Shown: in pieces, positions 55,261 through 64,000 of the stretch
Numbering within the stretch: position 1 is the stretch's first letter
How the letters are laid out: every line of letters starts with the position of its first letter
Assembly (NCBI RefSeq): GCF_023922585.1
Contig: NZ_JAMFTN010000024.1
Coordinates: 62,001 to 126,000 of the forward strand
DNA: 64,000 bases
Direction: 5' to 3'
Source of the DNA: Aliidiomarina quisquiliarum
GTDB lineage: Bacteria > Pseudomonadota > Gammaproteobacteria > Enterobacterales > Alteromonadaceae
Position numbers and translations under genes: made by a program
Notes under the pieces: generated by a model
What the model was told of the DNA's origin: nothing
Databases searched by the model: none
What the model saw: only the letters and a program-made list of their open reading frames with translations

Positions 55261-57408
55261 ATGTCCAAAAAAACAACCACCTTAGGGATTTTTTCTAGCT
55301 TATTTATACTCTCTAGCTGTGCTCAGGCGCCAGCTGTTATAGATGAGCCTACGCTTGCGACTGCGTATTCGCCAACTCACACCGTAACACAAACCGATAA
55401 CTACTTTGGCACGCAAGTACCCGACCCTTACCGCTGGTTAGAACAAATAAGCAGCCCCGAAGTACAGCAATGGGTTGTTAACCAAAACGAATTTGCCAAA
55501 CCCTTCTTAGAGGCTTTACCACTGCGTGATACTATTAAAGCGCGTTTAACCGCCTTGTGGAATTACGAACGGTTAAGCACACCATTTCGCCAAGGCGAAC
55601 GTTACTTTTATTATCGTAACGATGGTTTACAAAACCAGTCGGTTTTATATGTTACCGACAACCCAAAACTAACTGGCGAAATACTGATAGACCCAAATAC
55701 TTTTAGTGCTGACGGTACCGTCTCTTTGGCGCGCACCTATGTTAGCCCACAAGGTAACTACGTTGCTTACGGCATTTCCGACGGTGGCAGCGACTGGACT
55801 TCATTTAAAGTACGGCATATTGCTACGGGTGAAGACTTAGCCGATGCTATTGAATTTACCAAGTTTACCAATATTAGCTGGCTACCCGATGAAAGTGGTT
55901 TCTATTACAGCCGCTACCCGGCTAATGCTGCAGGCCAAGGAAATGATCAAGAGCCGGTTGCTATTTATTTTCATTTGCTCGGCAATAAGCAAAGCCAAGA
56001 CCAGTTAATTTATGAAATAAAAGCTAACCGCAGCCACAACCCTTATGCTCAAGTTAGCCGCGACGGTCGCTTCATTGTGGCCAGTATTAGCGAAGGTTTT
56101 TTTGCCAACGCTATACACGTTAAAGAGCGCAACAGCAGCGGCCCTTGGTTAAAACTTTTCAATGACTGGACTTCTCGTAACGACTTTATTGACACCGACG
56201 GTAACTTGTTTTTCTTTATGACCAACGACGGCGCTGAAACAGGTCGGGTTATTGCCATTGACTACAACAAGCCACAGCCTGAGCACTGGCAAGAAATTAT
56301 TGCCCCTCGTGAAGAAACCTTAACGGACGTGAGCTACGTAGGCGGCAAGTTTTTTGCTACCTACTTACGCGATGCCCGTTCCGTGGTGCGTGTGCACGAC
56401 GCCTTTGGCCGCTTTCAACAAGAGTTGAATTTAAATAGTATTGGCACTGTTAGTGGTTTTAGCGGTAACGCTGAACACTTAGAAACCTTCTTTTCAATGA
56501 CCAGCTTTACCGAGCCAAATACTATTTACCGCTATGATATTCGGCATAACCAAATAACCGAGCTGTCCCGTAGCAAAATTGCCGCCGACCTTAGCCAATA
56601 CGTAACCGAGCAAGTTTTTTATAGCAGTAAAGACGGCACTAAAATTCCTATGTTTTTAGTGCATAAAAAAGGGCTCGAGCGCAACGGCAAAGCTCCTGTG
56701 CTACTTTATGGCTACGGCGGATTCAATATTTCACTTACTCCTAGCTTTAGTTCTAGCCGTATTGCCTGGCTAGAATTGGGCGGCGTGCTAGCCATTCCAA
56801 ACCTACGCGGTGGTGGTGAATACGGCGCTGCTTGGCACCGAGCCGGTACTGGGGTTAATAAGCAAAATGTATTCGATGACTTTATTGCCGCTGCCGAATG
56901 GCTTATTCACGAAAAAATCACTTCGCCTGAACACTTAGGAATTCAAGGCGGCAGTAACGGCGGTTTATTAGTGGGGGCGGTAATAACCCAGCGCCCAGAG
57001 CTATTTGCTGCAGCGTTGCCTGCCGTTGGTGTGCTCGACATGCTGCGCTACCACTTACCCAGCGCCAACGCCCGAGCATGGAGCAGTGACTTTGGTTTAA
57101 GTGAAAACGAAGCAGAATTTAATGCACTATATGCTTATTCACCCGTACATAACACCAAAGCTGGCGCTTGCTATCCGGCTACGCTAATAACTACCGGCGA
57201 CCATGACGACCGCGTGGTACCATGGCATAGCTATAAGTTTGCCGCTGTGTTGGAACGCGACCAAGGTTGTGACAACCCAGTGTTACTTCGAGTTGAAACT
57301 CGCGCAGGTCATGGTGCTGGCACCCCTATTTGGATGCGTATAGAACAAATTGCCGATGACTGGGCATTTTTAGCTAAATATTTAAATGCGCCGGGGCAAC
57401 CCAAGTAG
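55261..57408 (+). CDS. Prolyl oligopeptidase family (S9) lipoprotein
   Basis: The 715-residue product has a lipoprotein signal (FSSLFILSSC, Cys20), an N-terminal S9 beta-propeller (about 40-440) and a C-terminal alpha/beta-hydrolase domain. The catalytic triad is visible: Ser in GGSNGGLLVG, Asp in GDHDDRVVPWHS, and His in RAGHGAGTP. DPYRWLE and LRGGGEYG are typical of prolyl endopeptidases. It cleaves short peptides after proline, presumably in the periplasm. I chose the ATG at 55261 over a TTG at 55231. Confidence 0.92.
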   Translation: MSKKTTTLGIFSSLFILSSCAQAPAVIDEPTLATAYSPTHTVTQTDNYFGTQVPDPYRWLEQISSPEVQQWVVNQNEFAKPFLEALPLRDTIKARLTALWNYERLSTPFRQGERYFYYRNDGLQNQSVLYVTDNPKLTGEILIDPNTFSADGTVSLARTYVSPQGNYVAYGISDGGSDWTSFKVRHIATGEDLADAIEFTKFTNISWLPDESGFYYSRYPANAAGQGNDQEPVAIYFHLLGNKQSQDQLIYEIKANRSHNPYAQVSRDGRFIVASISEGFFANAIHVKERNSSGPWLKLFNDWTSRNDFIDTDGNLFFFMTNDGAETGRVIAIDYNKPQPEHWQEIIAPREETLTDVSYVGGKFFATYLRDARSVVRVHDAFGRFQQELNLNSIGTVSGFSGNAEHLETFFSMTSFTEPNTIYRYDIRHNQITELSRSKIAADLSQYVTEQVFYSSKDGTKIPMFLVHKKGLERNGKAPVLLYGYGGFNISLTPSFSSSRIAWLELGGVLAIPNLRGGGEYGAAWHRAGTGVNKQNVFDDFIAAAEWLIHEKITSPEHLGIQGGSNGGLLVGAVITQRPELFAAALPAVGVLDMLRYHLPSANARAWSSDFGLSENEAEFNALYAYSPVHNTKAGACYPATLITTGDHDDRVVPWHSYKFAAVLERDQGCDNPVLLRVETRAGHGAGTPIWMRIEQIADDWAFLAKYLNAPGQPK

Positions 57409-57532
57409 TAACGAACGTATTGCAATTCGAAGCGACGATAGGCAAAATCGCGCATCTATTCTAGAGTGCTTGCTGTTAGGGTGCTTTAGGTATTTCACCC
57501 ACTGTTGGAAAGGTAATGGAAGGGTAATGATT

Positions 57533-58735
57533 ATGTCTCGAGTTCTTATTATTGGTGCAGGTGGCGTAAGCTCTGTGGTAGTAAAAAAATGCGCTATGCT
57601 GCCAGAATTCTTTAGTGAAATTCACTTGGCTTCACGTACGCTTTCTAAATGCGAAACGCTACAAGAAGAAGCCGGTAAAGATCGTGTGGTTGGCGTATAT
57701 AAAGTGGACGCCGACAACGTACCTGAACTTGTTGAGCTCATTAATAAAGTAAAACCTGCACTAGTTATTAACGTGGCTTTGCCATACCAAGATCTAACTA
57801 TTATGGACGCTTGTCTAGAAACTGGGGTGCATTACTTAGACACCGCGAACTACGAGCCGAAAGACGAAGCTAAATTCCAATATAGCTGGCAGTGGGCTTA
57901 CCACGATCGCTTTAAAGAAGCAGGTTTAATGGCGCTACTAGGCTCTGGCTTCGACCCAGGTGTAACCAACGTTTACACCGCTTATGCGGCCAAACACTAT
58001 TTCGACGAAATACATTATTTAGATATTGTTGACTGTAATGGCGGCGACCACGGCCAAGCGTTTGCCACTAACTTCAACCCAGAAATTAATATTCGTGAAA
58101 TTACCCAACGCGGCAAGTATTGGGAAGATGGCGAATGGCATGAAACCGACCCCATTAGTGTCCGTAAAGACTTAGATTATCCGGGCGTAGGTGTGCGTGC
58201 TTCTTACCTGCTCTATCACGAAGAACTTGAGTCGTTGGTAAAGCACTTCCCTACCCTTAAGCGGGCCCGTTTCTGGATGACCTTTGGCGATGCTTACTTA
58301 AACCATCTGCGGGTGTTGGAAGGCATTGGCATGACGTCTATTGAGCCAATAGACTTCAATGGCCAACAAATTGCACCGCTAGAGTTTTTGAAAGCAGTGT
58401 TGCCAAACCCTGGTTCGCTAGCTGAAGGTTATGAAGGTAAAACCTGTATTGGCACCTATATTACTGGCGTAAAAGACGGCAAAGAAAAAACCATCTTTAT
58501 TTATAACAACTGCGACCACGCTGTTTGCTATGAAGAAGTAGGTGCACAGGCTGTATCTTACACCACTGGCGTACCCGCTATGATTGGTTCCATGCTAATG
58601 CTAGAGGGCATTTGGATGAAGCCTGGCGTTTGGAATATGGAGCAATTTGATCCAGACCCAATGATGGAGTGCCTAAACATGTACGGCTTACCTTGGCAAG
58701 TGGTTGAAAATATCGAATCACCATTTACTAGATAA
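57533..58735 (+). CDS. Carboxynorspermidine dehydrogenase (saccharopine dehydrogenase-like)
   Basis: The 400-residue product has the Rossmann motif VLIIGAGGVSSVV near the N-terminus, then DTANYEPKDEAKFQYSWQW and LLGSGFDPGVTNV typical of CANSDH. It condenses aspartate semialdehyde with diaminopropane or putrescine, reducing to carboxynorspermidine or carboxyspermidine with NADPH. AAGGG lies 8 nt before the ATG at 57533, which begins the conserved Rossmann strand; upstream in-frame codons run back into the peptidase gene and are not used. nspC follows. Confidence 0.93.
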   Translation: MSRVLIIGAGGVSSVVVKKCAMLPEFFSEIHLASRTLSKCETLQEEAGKDRVVGVYKVDADNVPELVELINKVKPALVINVALPYQDLTIMDACLETGVHYLDTANYEPKDEAKFQYSWQWAYHDRFKEAGLMALLGSGFDPGVTNVYTAYAAKHYFDEIHYLDIVDCNGGDHGQAFATNFNPEINIREITQRGKYWEDGEWHETDPISVRKDLDYPGVGVRASYLLYHEELESLVKHFPTLKRARFWMTFGDAYLNHLRVLEGIGMTSIEPIDFNGQQIAPLEFLKAVLPNPGSLAEGYEGKTCIGTYITGVKDGKEKTIFIYNNCDHAVCYEEVGAQAVSYTTGVPAMIGSMLMLEGIWMKPGVWNMEQFDPDPMMECLNMYGLPWQVVENIESPFTR

Positions 58736-58778
58736 GCGTTTTGTTAAGCAGCCCTCGTGTTGTATTTAGGAGTAATCA

Positions 58779-59933
58779 ATGAGTGTAAGTAGTCCATTTT
58801 TGTCTGCGAGCATCCCTTCGCCTTGTTATGTATTAGACGAAGCAAAATTGCGTCGTAACCTTGAGTTAATGAAACGCGTGCAAAGTGAAAGCGGCGCCGA
58901 CATTATTCTTGCACTCAAAGGTTTTTCTATGTGGAGTAGTTTTCCATTAGTAAAACAATACTTGGTGGGCTGTACGGCAAGCTCCGTGTGGGAAGCTGAA
59001 CTCGCCGCCGATACCTTCGGTGGCGAAATTCATGCCTATTCTCCGGCTTACAAACCGAATGAAATGCCGCGTTTGTTAGAGCTTTGCCAACATATTTCAT
59101 TTAATAGCCTTGGCCAATTTGAACGTTACAAAGAACAAACCAAAGCCGCTGGTGTTTCTATGGGCTTACGAATTAACCCTGAACAACCCGAAGCAGACAC
59201 TGCCCTTTACGACCCTTCTGCACCGGGTTCACGGCTTGGTATTCGTGCGGCTGATCTTGAAGGCGCCGACTTAAGCGACATAGAGGGTTTTCATGTACAC
59301 AACTTGTGCGAGAACGACTCATTTTCTCTCGAGCGAACGCTACAAGCTGTCGAAACTAAGTTTGGGCAGTACTTACACCAGTTAAAGTGGATTAACCTTG
59401 GTGGGGGGCATTTAATGACCCGTGCTGGCTACGACGTTGAGCATTTAATAGCTCAGCTTAAACGCCTGCGTGAAAAATATAACCTAGAGGTTATTCTTGA
59501 GCCTGGCTCAGCCGTAGCTTGGCAAACAGGCCCATTAATTTGTGAAGTAGTTGATATTGTCGAAAACGAAGGCAAAATTTTGATTGTCGATATGTCGGCT
59601 ACGGCTCACATGCCAGACGTACTTGAAATGCCTTACCGACCAGCCATTACCTTTGCTGGCGAAACCGCAGGGCAAGCAGAAGAGAAACCATTTAGTTACC
59701 GTATTGGTGGCAACTCGTGTTTAGCCGGCGACGTTCTTCCAGAATATAGCTTTAGCCAAGAGCTTAAGATTGGTGATCGCTTAATTTTCGAAGATATGAT
59801 GCATTACACCATGGTGAAAACATCGTTCTTTAACGGTGTTGAACATCCCTCGATTGGTATTCTCCGAGAAAGTGGCCAGTTCGACTTAATTCGTACATTT
59901 GGCTACGAAGACTTTAAAGCTCGGTTATCGTAA
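58779..59933 (+). CDS. nspC: Carboxynorspermidine/carboxyspermidine decarboxylase
   Basis: PLP-dependent alanine-racemase-fold decarboxylase producing norspermidine or spermidine. The 384-residue product has PSPCYVLDEAKLRRNL, the PLP lysine in LALKGFSMWS, GFHVHNLCENDS, INLGGGHLMTRAGYD, LEPGSAVAW and the late GNSCLAGDVLPEY with active-site Cys. It forms a two-gene operon with CANSDH and a hairpin over its stop. This pathway replaces SpeD/SpeE in many marine gammaproteobacteria. Confidence 0.94.
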   Translation: MSVSSPFLSASIPSPCYVLDEAKLRRNLELMKRVQSESGADIILALKGFSMWSSFPLVKQYLVGCTASSVWEAELAADTFGGEIHAYSPAYKPNEMPRLLELCQHISFNSLGQFERYKEQTKAAGVSMGLRINPEQPEADTALYDPSAPGSRLGIRAADLEGADLSDIEGFHVHNLCENDSFSLERTLQAVETKFGQYLHQLKWINLGGGHLMTRAGYDVEHLIAQLKRLREKYNLEVILEPGSAVAWQTGPLICEVVDIVENEGKILIVDMSATAHMPDVLEMPYRPAITFAGETAGQAEEKPFSYRIGGNSCLAGDVLPEYSFSQELKIGDRLIFEDMMHYTMVKTSFFNGVEHPSIGILRESGQFDLIRTFGYEDFKARLS

Positions 59934-59940
59934 CCGAGCT
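59918..59940 (+). terminator. Hairpin at the nspC stop codon
   Basis: Stem AGCTCGGTTA/TAACCGAGCT (10 bp) with loop TCG, including the nspC TAA, followed by ATTCTTT. The T-tract is short, so it is a weak intrinsic terminator; motX converges from the other side. Confidence 0.6.
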
Positions 59941-59954
59941 ATTCTTTAGTGTAA

Positions 59955-60629
59955 TTACACGTTTAATGGCTTGCGCGCGCGCTCGACAATGCGCGCAGGT
60001 AACTTCTCTTCAAGCGCTAACAATATAGTTTGGATCTGACGGTGCTCTTGCGCACTGGCGGTTACTGCATTATGTAAATAATGGTATGCCGCTTCCATGT
60101 CTAACGCACTACCATGGCCTGCTAATAAAATATTAGCGAAGCGTTTTTGGGCCGGTAAATTTCCTAAACTGGCCGCCTCACGTAAATATAAAATAGCCCG
60201 ATGCATGTCTGGCTGCACCAACCGACCTAGATGATAATAGCGGCCTAGCTGTTCGAGTGCTTCAGGTAAACCTTGTATAGCTGCTTCTTGCATATAGGTA
60301 ACACCAAGCTCTACGTTGCGGTCATAGCACACCGCATAAGCGAGCATGTCGCCATATAAAAACTGATATGCAGGGCGCCGTTCCACTTCTGCCTGGGCTT
60401 TTATGTCTTGGTACAATTGACAATTATCTACATCGCGTACCCGCTGTAAATGTGAATTTTGGCGAATTAAACGTACTAACTCATCGTCTGTATACAGCTG
60501 CACTGCTTCTGGCACTTTAAACTGCCGTGCCTCGGCTGCACTATAAACCAACGTATTAAGCAAGAGTGCACCCGCACTTACACACAACGCATAGCTGCAG
60601 AAAAATTGAATACGTTGAAACAATGTCAT
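59955..60629 (-). CDS. motX: Sodium-driven flagellar motor protein MotX
   Basis: The 224-residue exported protein has an N-terminal signal or anchor (about 7-28). Its body resembles Vibrio MotX as I remember it: VQLYTDDELVRLIRQNSHLQRV, CQLYQDI, PAYQFLYGDMLAYAVCYD, then Sel1-like repeats (EAAIQGLPEALEQLGRYYH, LREAASLGNLPAQKRFAN) and PARIVERARK. With MotY it forms the T ring that anchors PomA/PomB Na+ stators. It is a single gene, convergent with nspC; no other flagellar gene is in the window. Confidence 0.9.
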   Translation of the reverse strand: MTLFQRIQFFCSYALCVSAGALLLNTLVYSAAEARQFKVPEAVQLYTDDELVRLIRQNSHLQRVRDVDNCQLYQDIKAQAEVERRPAYQFLYGDMLAYAVCYDRNVELGVTYMQEAAIQGLPEALEQLGRYYHLGRLVQPDMHRAILYLREAASLGNLPAQKRFANILLAGHGSALDMEAAYHYLHNAVTASAQEHRQIQTILLALEEKLPARIVERARKPLNV

Positions 60630-60690
60630 GATAAACCTCGTTATGGCTAAAATTAGCAGCTCAACTTATTATCGGCAGCAGCCAGAAAAA

Positions 60691-61434
60691 TTAAAGTTGT
60701 TCTTGCCACCAAGCGTAGAGGCCCTCTAATACCAACAACGGGCGTAATTGGCAGTTGGGTAATGTTGAGCTATTTATATAACGCGCACCACCACCGGACA
60801 AGTACAGGTTAAAAGTGCGGCCAGCAAATTGCTCATTCGCCACCACAACAGCCTGTTCACAAAAGCCTTGCAGCGCAGCTTTGCACCCTAGCCCTATGGC
60901 ACTCTCAGTGGTAACGCCTATGAGGCCCATAGGCACCTGCTCGCTTGCTTTAAGCCGGCTACTGCGGTTAACAAGTGCTTCTTGCATCAATTGTAAGCCA
61001 GGCGCTATCCAACCACCTAGGTGTTTACCACCCACGTCCATCAAGTCCAGCGTAATAGCTGTGCCTGCATCAATGACTACAACCGGTAGTTTACTTTCAC
61101 GTAAGGCCAATAAAGTAAGCCAACGGTCGACCCCTAAACAAGACGGCTCGGTGTAACAATGTTCAAAGCCTGCTATTTCAGTTGTTTGGGCACGAAGCGC
61201 CTGATAGCCCTGCTGCTTTAATTTCGCCAATAAGTCGACCATCTCTTGCTCGGCACCTACGGTTGCCAATACCAGCTGTTGTTCGGGCTGTTGTTGTAAC
61301 CACTGATACAAGTGATCTTGTGTATTGCCACGCCCACAAGCTTCAAGTGCTTGCGCCGTAGGGTTAAAACGCGCCGCTTTCCAAGCACTATTGCCTACTT
61401 CAAGAAACAACGGCTGATTATTTACTTCGGACAC
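60691..61434 (-). CDS. coaX: Type III pantothenate kinase
   Basis: Phosphorylates pantothenate, the first step of CoA synthesis. The 247-residue ASKHA-fold product has LFLEVGNSAWKAARF (usual DxGN is ExGN here), CLGVDRWLTLLALR, VVIDAGTAITLDLMD with the phosphate 2 motif, GWIAPGLQLM and YLSGGGARY. The start is GTG at 61434, placed by a perfect GGAGGT 7 nt upstream; the longer frame would begin at a TTG inside that signal. It overlaps birA by 17 nt, as in the murB-birA-coaX order of many gammaproteobacteria. Confidence 0.93.
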   Translation of the reverse strand: MSEVNNQPLFLEVGNSAWKAARFNPTAQALEACGRGNTQDHLYQWLQQQPEQQLVLATVGAEQEMVDLLAKLKQQGYQALRAQTTEIAGFEHCYTEPSCLGVDRWLTLLALRESKLPVVVIDAGTAITLDLMDVGGKHLGGWIAPGLQLMQEALVNRSSRLKASEQVPMGLIGVTTESAIGLGCKAALQGFCEQAVVVANEQFAGRTFNLYLSGGGARYINSSTLPNCQLRPLLVLEGLYAWWQEQL

Positions 61435-62386
61435 TAACTTCACCTCCAAAGTAGCGCTTCAGCTGCCCCTCTTGTTCCACCAGTAATGCCCCCATTTCGT
61501 CAATGCCTTGGGCGATACCTTCATGGCTATGGCTGCCAAGTAAAATACGTACCGGTTGCTGATAATATCGGTCGTAGCTGGGCCAGTCACGCACGGTTGG
61601 TGTTAGGCCTTCTTTGTCGTGTTGCTTTAACGCTTGGTAAACTGCGTCGATAAGCAGTGCAGCCCAGCGATTACGATCAAGTGCTTCGGTTAAGTGCGCT
61701 TGCACACTGGTAAAAGGCTGATCAATGTCAGGCTGTGTGCCGGCCATACTTAAGTTTAACCCAACACCTACAATTGCCTGACCTTCACCGTCGGCTTGAC
61801 CTTCTAACTCGACTAAAATTCCCGCAACTTTTTTTTCGGCAATATAAATATCGTTGGGCCACTTTATGCTTACCTCCGCGACTCCTTCGGCGTCAAGTAA
61901 CTGTGCCAAGGCAACGCCAAGGGCCACACTCATACCAATGGCTGCATTTAAGCCTTGCAACAAGGGCCAATACATCGACAAATAAACATTGCTACCAAAT
62001 GGCGAATGCCAGGGTTTCCCGCGACGGCCCCGCCCCGCAGTTTGCATTTCAGCCAGCACACATAAGCCAGGTTGAGCATGGCTTTGCTCTGCCAACAAAA
62101 AGCGCAAATCGTCGTTAGTAGAGCCAGTAATGTGGTGTAAATGCACATTAGTTAAGGGTTGCTTTAAGGCGCTTTTTATTTTCTCTAAATGCATTAGTTG
62201 CAACGGTGCGGCTAACCGATAGCCTTTACGGTTTACTCGAAACACGTCCAAGCCTAACGCTGCTAAGGCATCTATTCGCTTGTGAATAGCCATGCGAGTT
62301 ACGCCAAGTGCCTGGCCAAGTTTCTCGCCCGAATGAAATTGACCATCGGCCAAAAGCTCAATTAGTTGGGTTTGGGTTAAATTCAC
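61418..62386 (-). CDS. birA: Bifunctional biotin ligase/biotin operon repressor
   Basis: The 322-residue product has an N-terminal winged helix (LLADGQFHSGEKLGQALGVTRMAIHKRID in pieces; about 7-60), so it is the repressor type. The ligase domain has TGSTNDDL, AEMQTAGRGRRGKPWHSP (biotin-AMP loop), LRWPND-like IKWPNDI and KVAGILVELEG. It attaches biotin to AccB and represses biotin genes when BCCP is saturated. It overlaps murB by 4 bp and coaX by 17 bp. Confidence 0.95.
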   Translation of the reverse strand: MNLTQTQLIELLADGQFHSGEKLGQALGVTRMAIHKRIDALAALGLDVFRVNRKGYRLAAPLQLMHLEKIKSALKQPLTNVHLHHITGSTNDDLRFLLAEQSHAQPGLCVLAEMQTAGRGRRGKPWHSPFGSNVYLSMYWPLLQGLNAAIGMSVALGVALAQLLDAEGVAEVSIKWPNDIYIAEKKVAGILVELEGQADGEGQAIVGVGLNLSMAGTQPDIDQPFTSVQAHLTEALDRNRWAALLIDAVYQALKQHDKEGLTPTVRDWPSYDRYYQQPVRILLGSHSHEGIAQGIDEMGALLVEQEGQLKRYFGGEVSVRSK

Positions 62387-63411
62387 AAGGCCTCCGCTAA
62401 GCCATGGGCTTTTATGAGCCGAACTTCCGGCTCTAGCATCACGCCATAACGTTCATACACTGTTGTTTGAATGGTTTTAGCCAGCGCTTGTACGTCTTCT
62501 CCTGTGGCATTGCCGTTATTTACCAATACTAGAGCTTGGTTTGTATGCACCCCTGCCCCCCCAAGCTGAAAGCCCTTTAAGCCCGCTTGTTCAATAAGCC
62601 AACCCGCGGCAATTTTCACCTGCCCATTGGGTTGGGGATAGAAAGGCAAATGTAAATGTGCCTGGCGTAATTTGTCTGCCTGTTGTTTCGACAAGGTAGG
62701 ATTTTTAAAGAAAGAACCCGCGTTGGATAACTTAGTAGGATCGGGTAACTTCATTTGCCGCACTTCAATAACCCGCTGCATAAGTTCTCCAGCAGACACT
62801 GTGGCGGGTAAGTCGCTTAGCTCTTTATAGCTTAGTACCGGCTGCCATGCTTTGGGAAAGCTAAAGTGAACTGAAGTAATAAGTATATGTCGCCATTCGG
62901 GCCGTTTAAACTTACTCATTCGGTAGCCAAACTCACATTCGCTGTTAGCCCACCGAACCGGCTTATTATTAATTAAATCCCAGCCTTCAACAGCAGTTAT
63001 AAAGGTGCCTACCTCAACGCCATAGGCGCCTATATTTTGTACCGGAGCTGCTCCCACCGAGCCAGGAATAAGAGCAAGGTTTTCTAAGCCATAAATGCCT
63101 TGTTGGTTTAGCTGAATTACTAGCTGGTGCCAGTTTTCACCAGCCTTTACAGACACTAAAAAAGCCTGCTCGGTTTCAGTTATGCTTACACCCTTTAGCT
63201 TATTAACCAATACACGCCCCTGAAAGTTTTCAATAAATAATGTATTGGTACCTTCTCCAAGAATCAGCGTGTTCGCTGTCCAGCCTAGTAGTGGCAGCTG
63301 TACCATAGCACTAACTTCAATAAGCTGTTCACATGCAGCGGGCAAAGCAAAGCTATGCCGAGAGCTTAATTCAAACTGGGACTTTGGTTGTATTTGTAAA
63401 TCTTCAGTCAT
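62383..63411 (-). CDS. murB: UDP-N-acetylenolpyruvoylglucosamine reductase
   Basis: FAD- and NADPH-dependent reduction making UDP-MurNAc for peptidoglycan. The 342-residue type I enzyme has SFALPAACEQL, ILGEGTNTLF, LALIPGSVGAAPVQNIGAYG, SECEFGYRMSKFK, the catalytic Ser in NAGSFFKNP and EVRLIKAHG. It heads the murB-birA-coaX operon with 4-bp overlaps. It lies 1 nt after the GAPDH stop on the same strand, so transcription from that gene may continue into it. Confidence 0.96.
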   Translation of the reverse strand: MTEDLQIQPKSQFELSSRHSFALPAACEQLIEVSAMVQLPLLGWTANTLILGEGTNTLFIENFQGRVLVNKLKGVSITETEQAFLVSVKAGENWHQLVIQLNQQGIYGLENLALIPGSVGAAPVQNIGAYGVEVGTFITAVEGWDLINNKPVRWANSECEFGYRMSKFKRPEWRHILITSVHFSFPKAWQPVLSYKELSDLPATVSAGELMQRVIEVRQMKLPDPTKLSNAGSFFKNPTLSKQQADKLRQAHLHLPFYPQPNGQVKIAAGWLIEQAGLKGFQLGGAGVHTNQALVLVNNGNATGEDVQALAKTIQTTVYERYGVMLEPEVRLIKAHGLAEAL

Positions 63412-63412
63412 G

Positions 63413-64000
63413 TCAACCTATGCTATTTTTTCCATCGGTGGCGATACGCTGCACAAGGTCTAGCACACGATGTGTATACCCCATTTCATTGTCGTACCAC
63501 GCATAAACTTTGACATGAGTGCCATTAACTACCATGGTCGACAACGCATCAATAATTGACGAGCGTGGGTCTGACTTGTAATCAATCGACACCAATGCTC
63601 GCTCTTCATAACCTAAAATACCTTCTAACTCATCGCTAGCTGCATTTTTCAAAGCTGCATTTACTTGTTCTGCGGTAGTTTCATGCTCAACCTCAAAAAC
63701 CATGTCGGTTAGTGATGGGCAAATAATTGGCACTCGAACCGCATGACCATTTATTCGCCCCATAAGTTCAGGAAATATAGTGGTTATGGCTTTTGCCGCA
63801 CCTGTAGTAGTTGGGATAAGAGATTCGCCACCCGCACGCATACGGCGCAAATCATTGCCTGGCCCATCAAGAACATTTTGTGAATTGGTTAACGCATGAA
63901 TGGTAGTCATAGACGCATGCTTAATGCCAAAGTGCTCATGAATTACTTTCACCACAGGCGCCACACAGTTTGTTGTGCACGAGGCCGCACTGACAATGGA
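63413..64000 (-). CDS. Glyceraldehyde-3-phosphate dehydrogenase, N-terminal part beyond window
   Basis: The C-terminal 195 codons are present; the frame runs open to the right edge. The active site SAASCTTNC begins just inside the edge (Cys as the nucleophile), then [27 protein letters not shown], the phosphate-site [16 protein letters not shown] and [14 protein letters not shown]. The missing part is the NAD-binding Rossmann domain. The loop around [10 protein letters not shown] differs from the standard Gap (TTVHAxTNxQ), so an ArsJ-associated or erythrose-4-phosphate type cannot be excluded. Confidence 0.88.
   Translation of the reverse strand, partial: SIVSAASCTTNCVAPVVKVIHEHFGIKHASMTTIHALTNSQNVLDGPGNDLRRMRAGGESLIPTTTGAAKAITTIFPELMGRINGHAVRVPIICPSLTDMVFEVEHETTAEQVNAALKNAASDELEGILGYEERALVSIDYKSDPRSSIIDALSTMVVNGTHVKVYAWYDNEMGYTHRVLDLVQRIATDGKNSIG

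Overview
This window looks like chromosomal DNA of a marine, Na+-dependent gammaproteobacterium of the Alteromonadales type, probably close to Idiomarina, Aliidiomarina or Pseudidiomarina. That placement is inferred from gene content: gene clusters in the gammaproteobacterial order (yggS-proC-yggT-DUF4426-rdgB-hemW, mutY-yggX, proBA plus a tRNA, murB-birA-coaX), the Na+-motor protein MotX, several Na+-coupled transporters, a carboxynorspermidine pathway and a trimethylamine monooxygenase. I see no prophage, insertion sequence, CRISPR array or rRNA. Coding density is high and almost everything is chromosomal core.

Layout. 1-6.5 kb: partial ExeA/GspA ATPase, cca, folK-folB, plsY, tsaD, pilT. 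6.5-17.8 kb: yggS-proC-yggT-DUF4426, a K+/H+ antiporter, rdgB-hemW, trmB, mutY, yggX, proBA and tRNA-Phe. 17.9-26 kb: a ClsC-like phospholipase D lipoprotein, an Fe-S uracil-DNA glycosylase family protein, a chemoreceptor, trimethylamine monooxygenase, a Nudix hydrolase, and a sodium:solute symporter with an overlapping 43-residue membrane protein. 26.4-33 kb: CopA and a Fur-box-preceded ferric iron ABC transporter. 33-37.6 kb: a tight three-gene cyclic-nucleotide operon (GAF/HD-GYP protein, class II phosphodiesterase, CHASE2 cyclase). 37.6-46 kb: transporters, a GNAT, a dGTPase, rsuA, lipocalin, and fadH (with a FadR-like operator) divergent from an aldehyde dehydrogenase. 46-51 kb: cnoX and a four-gene MCE operon. 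51-64 kb: yjdM, DUF4442, an NSS transporter, tmcA, an S9 peptidase, carboxynorspermidine dehydrogenase and nspC, motX, coaX-birA-murB, and a partial GAPDH.

The strongest unusual signal is the MCE operon at 47.2-50.7 kb. Its ABC ATPase homologue has lost Walker A, the Q-loop glutamine, the signature motif and the H-loop histidine while keeping the fold pattern and the Walker B/D-loop region, and a TPR lipoprotein occupies the position of the usual auxiliary lipoprotein. Other points are the self-contained cyclic-nucleotide operon, an intrinsic terminator lying so close to proB that proBA must be transcribed through it, a TTG-started tmm whose Shine-Dalgarno spacing rules out a nearby ATG, and a degenerate copy of the tRNA-Phe 3' end downstream of the intact gene.
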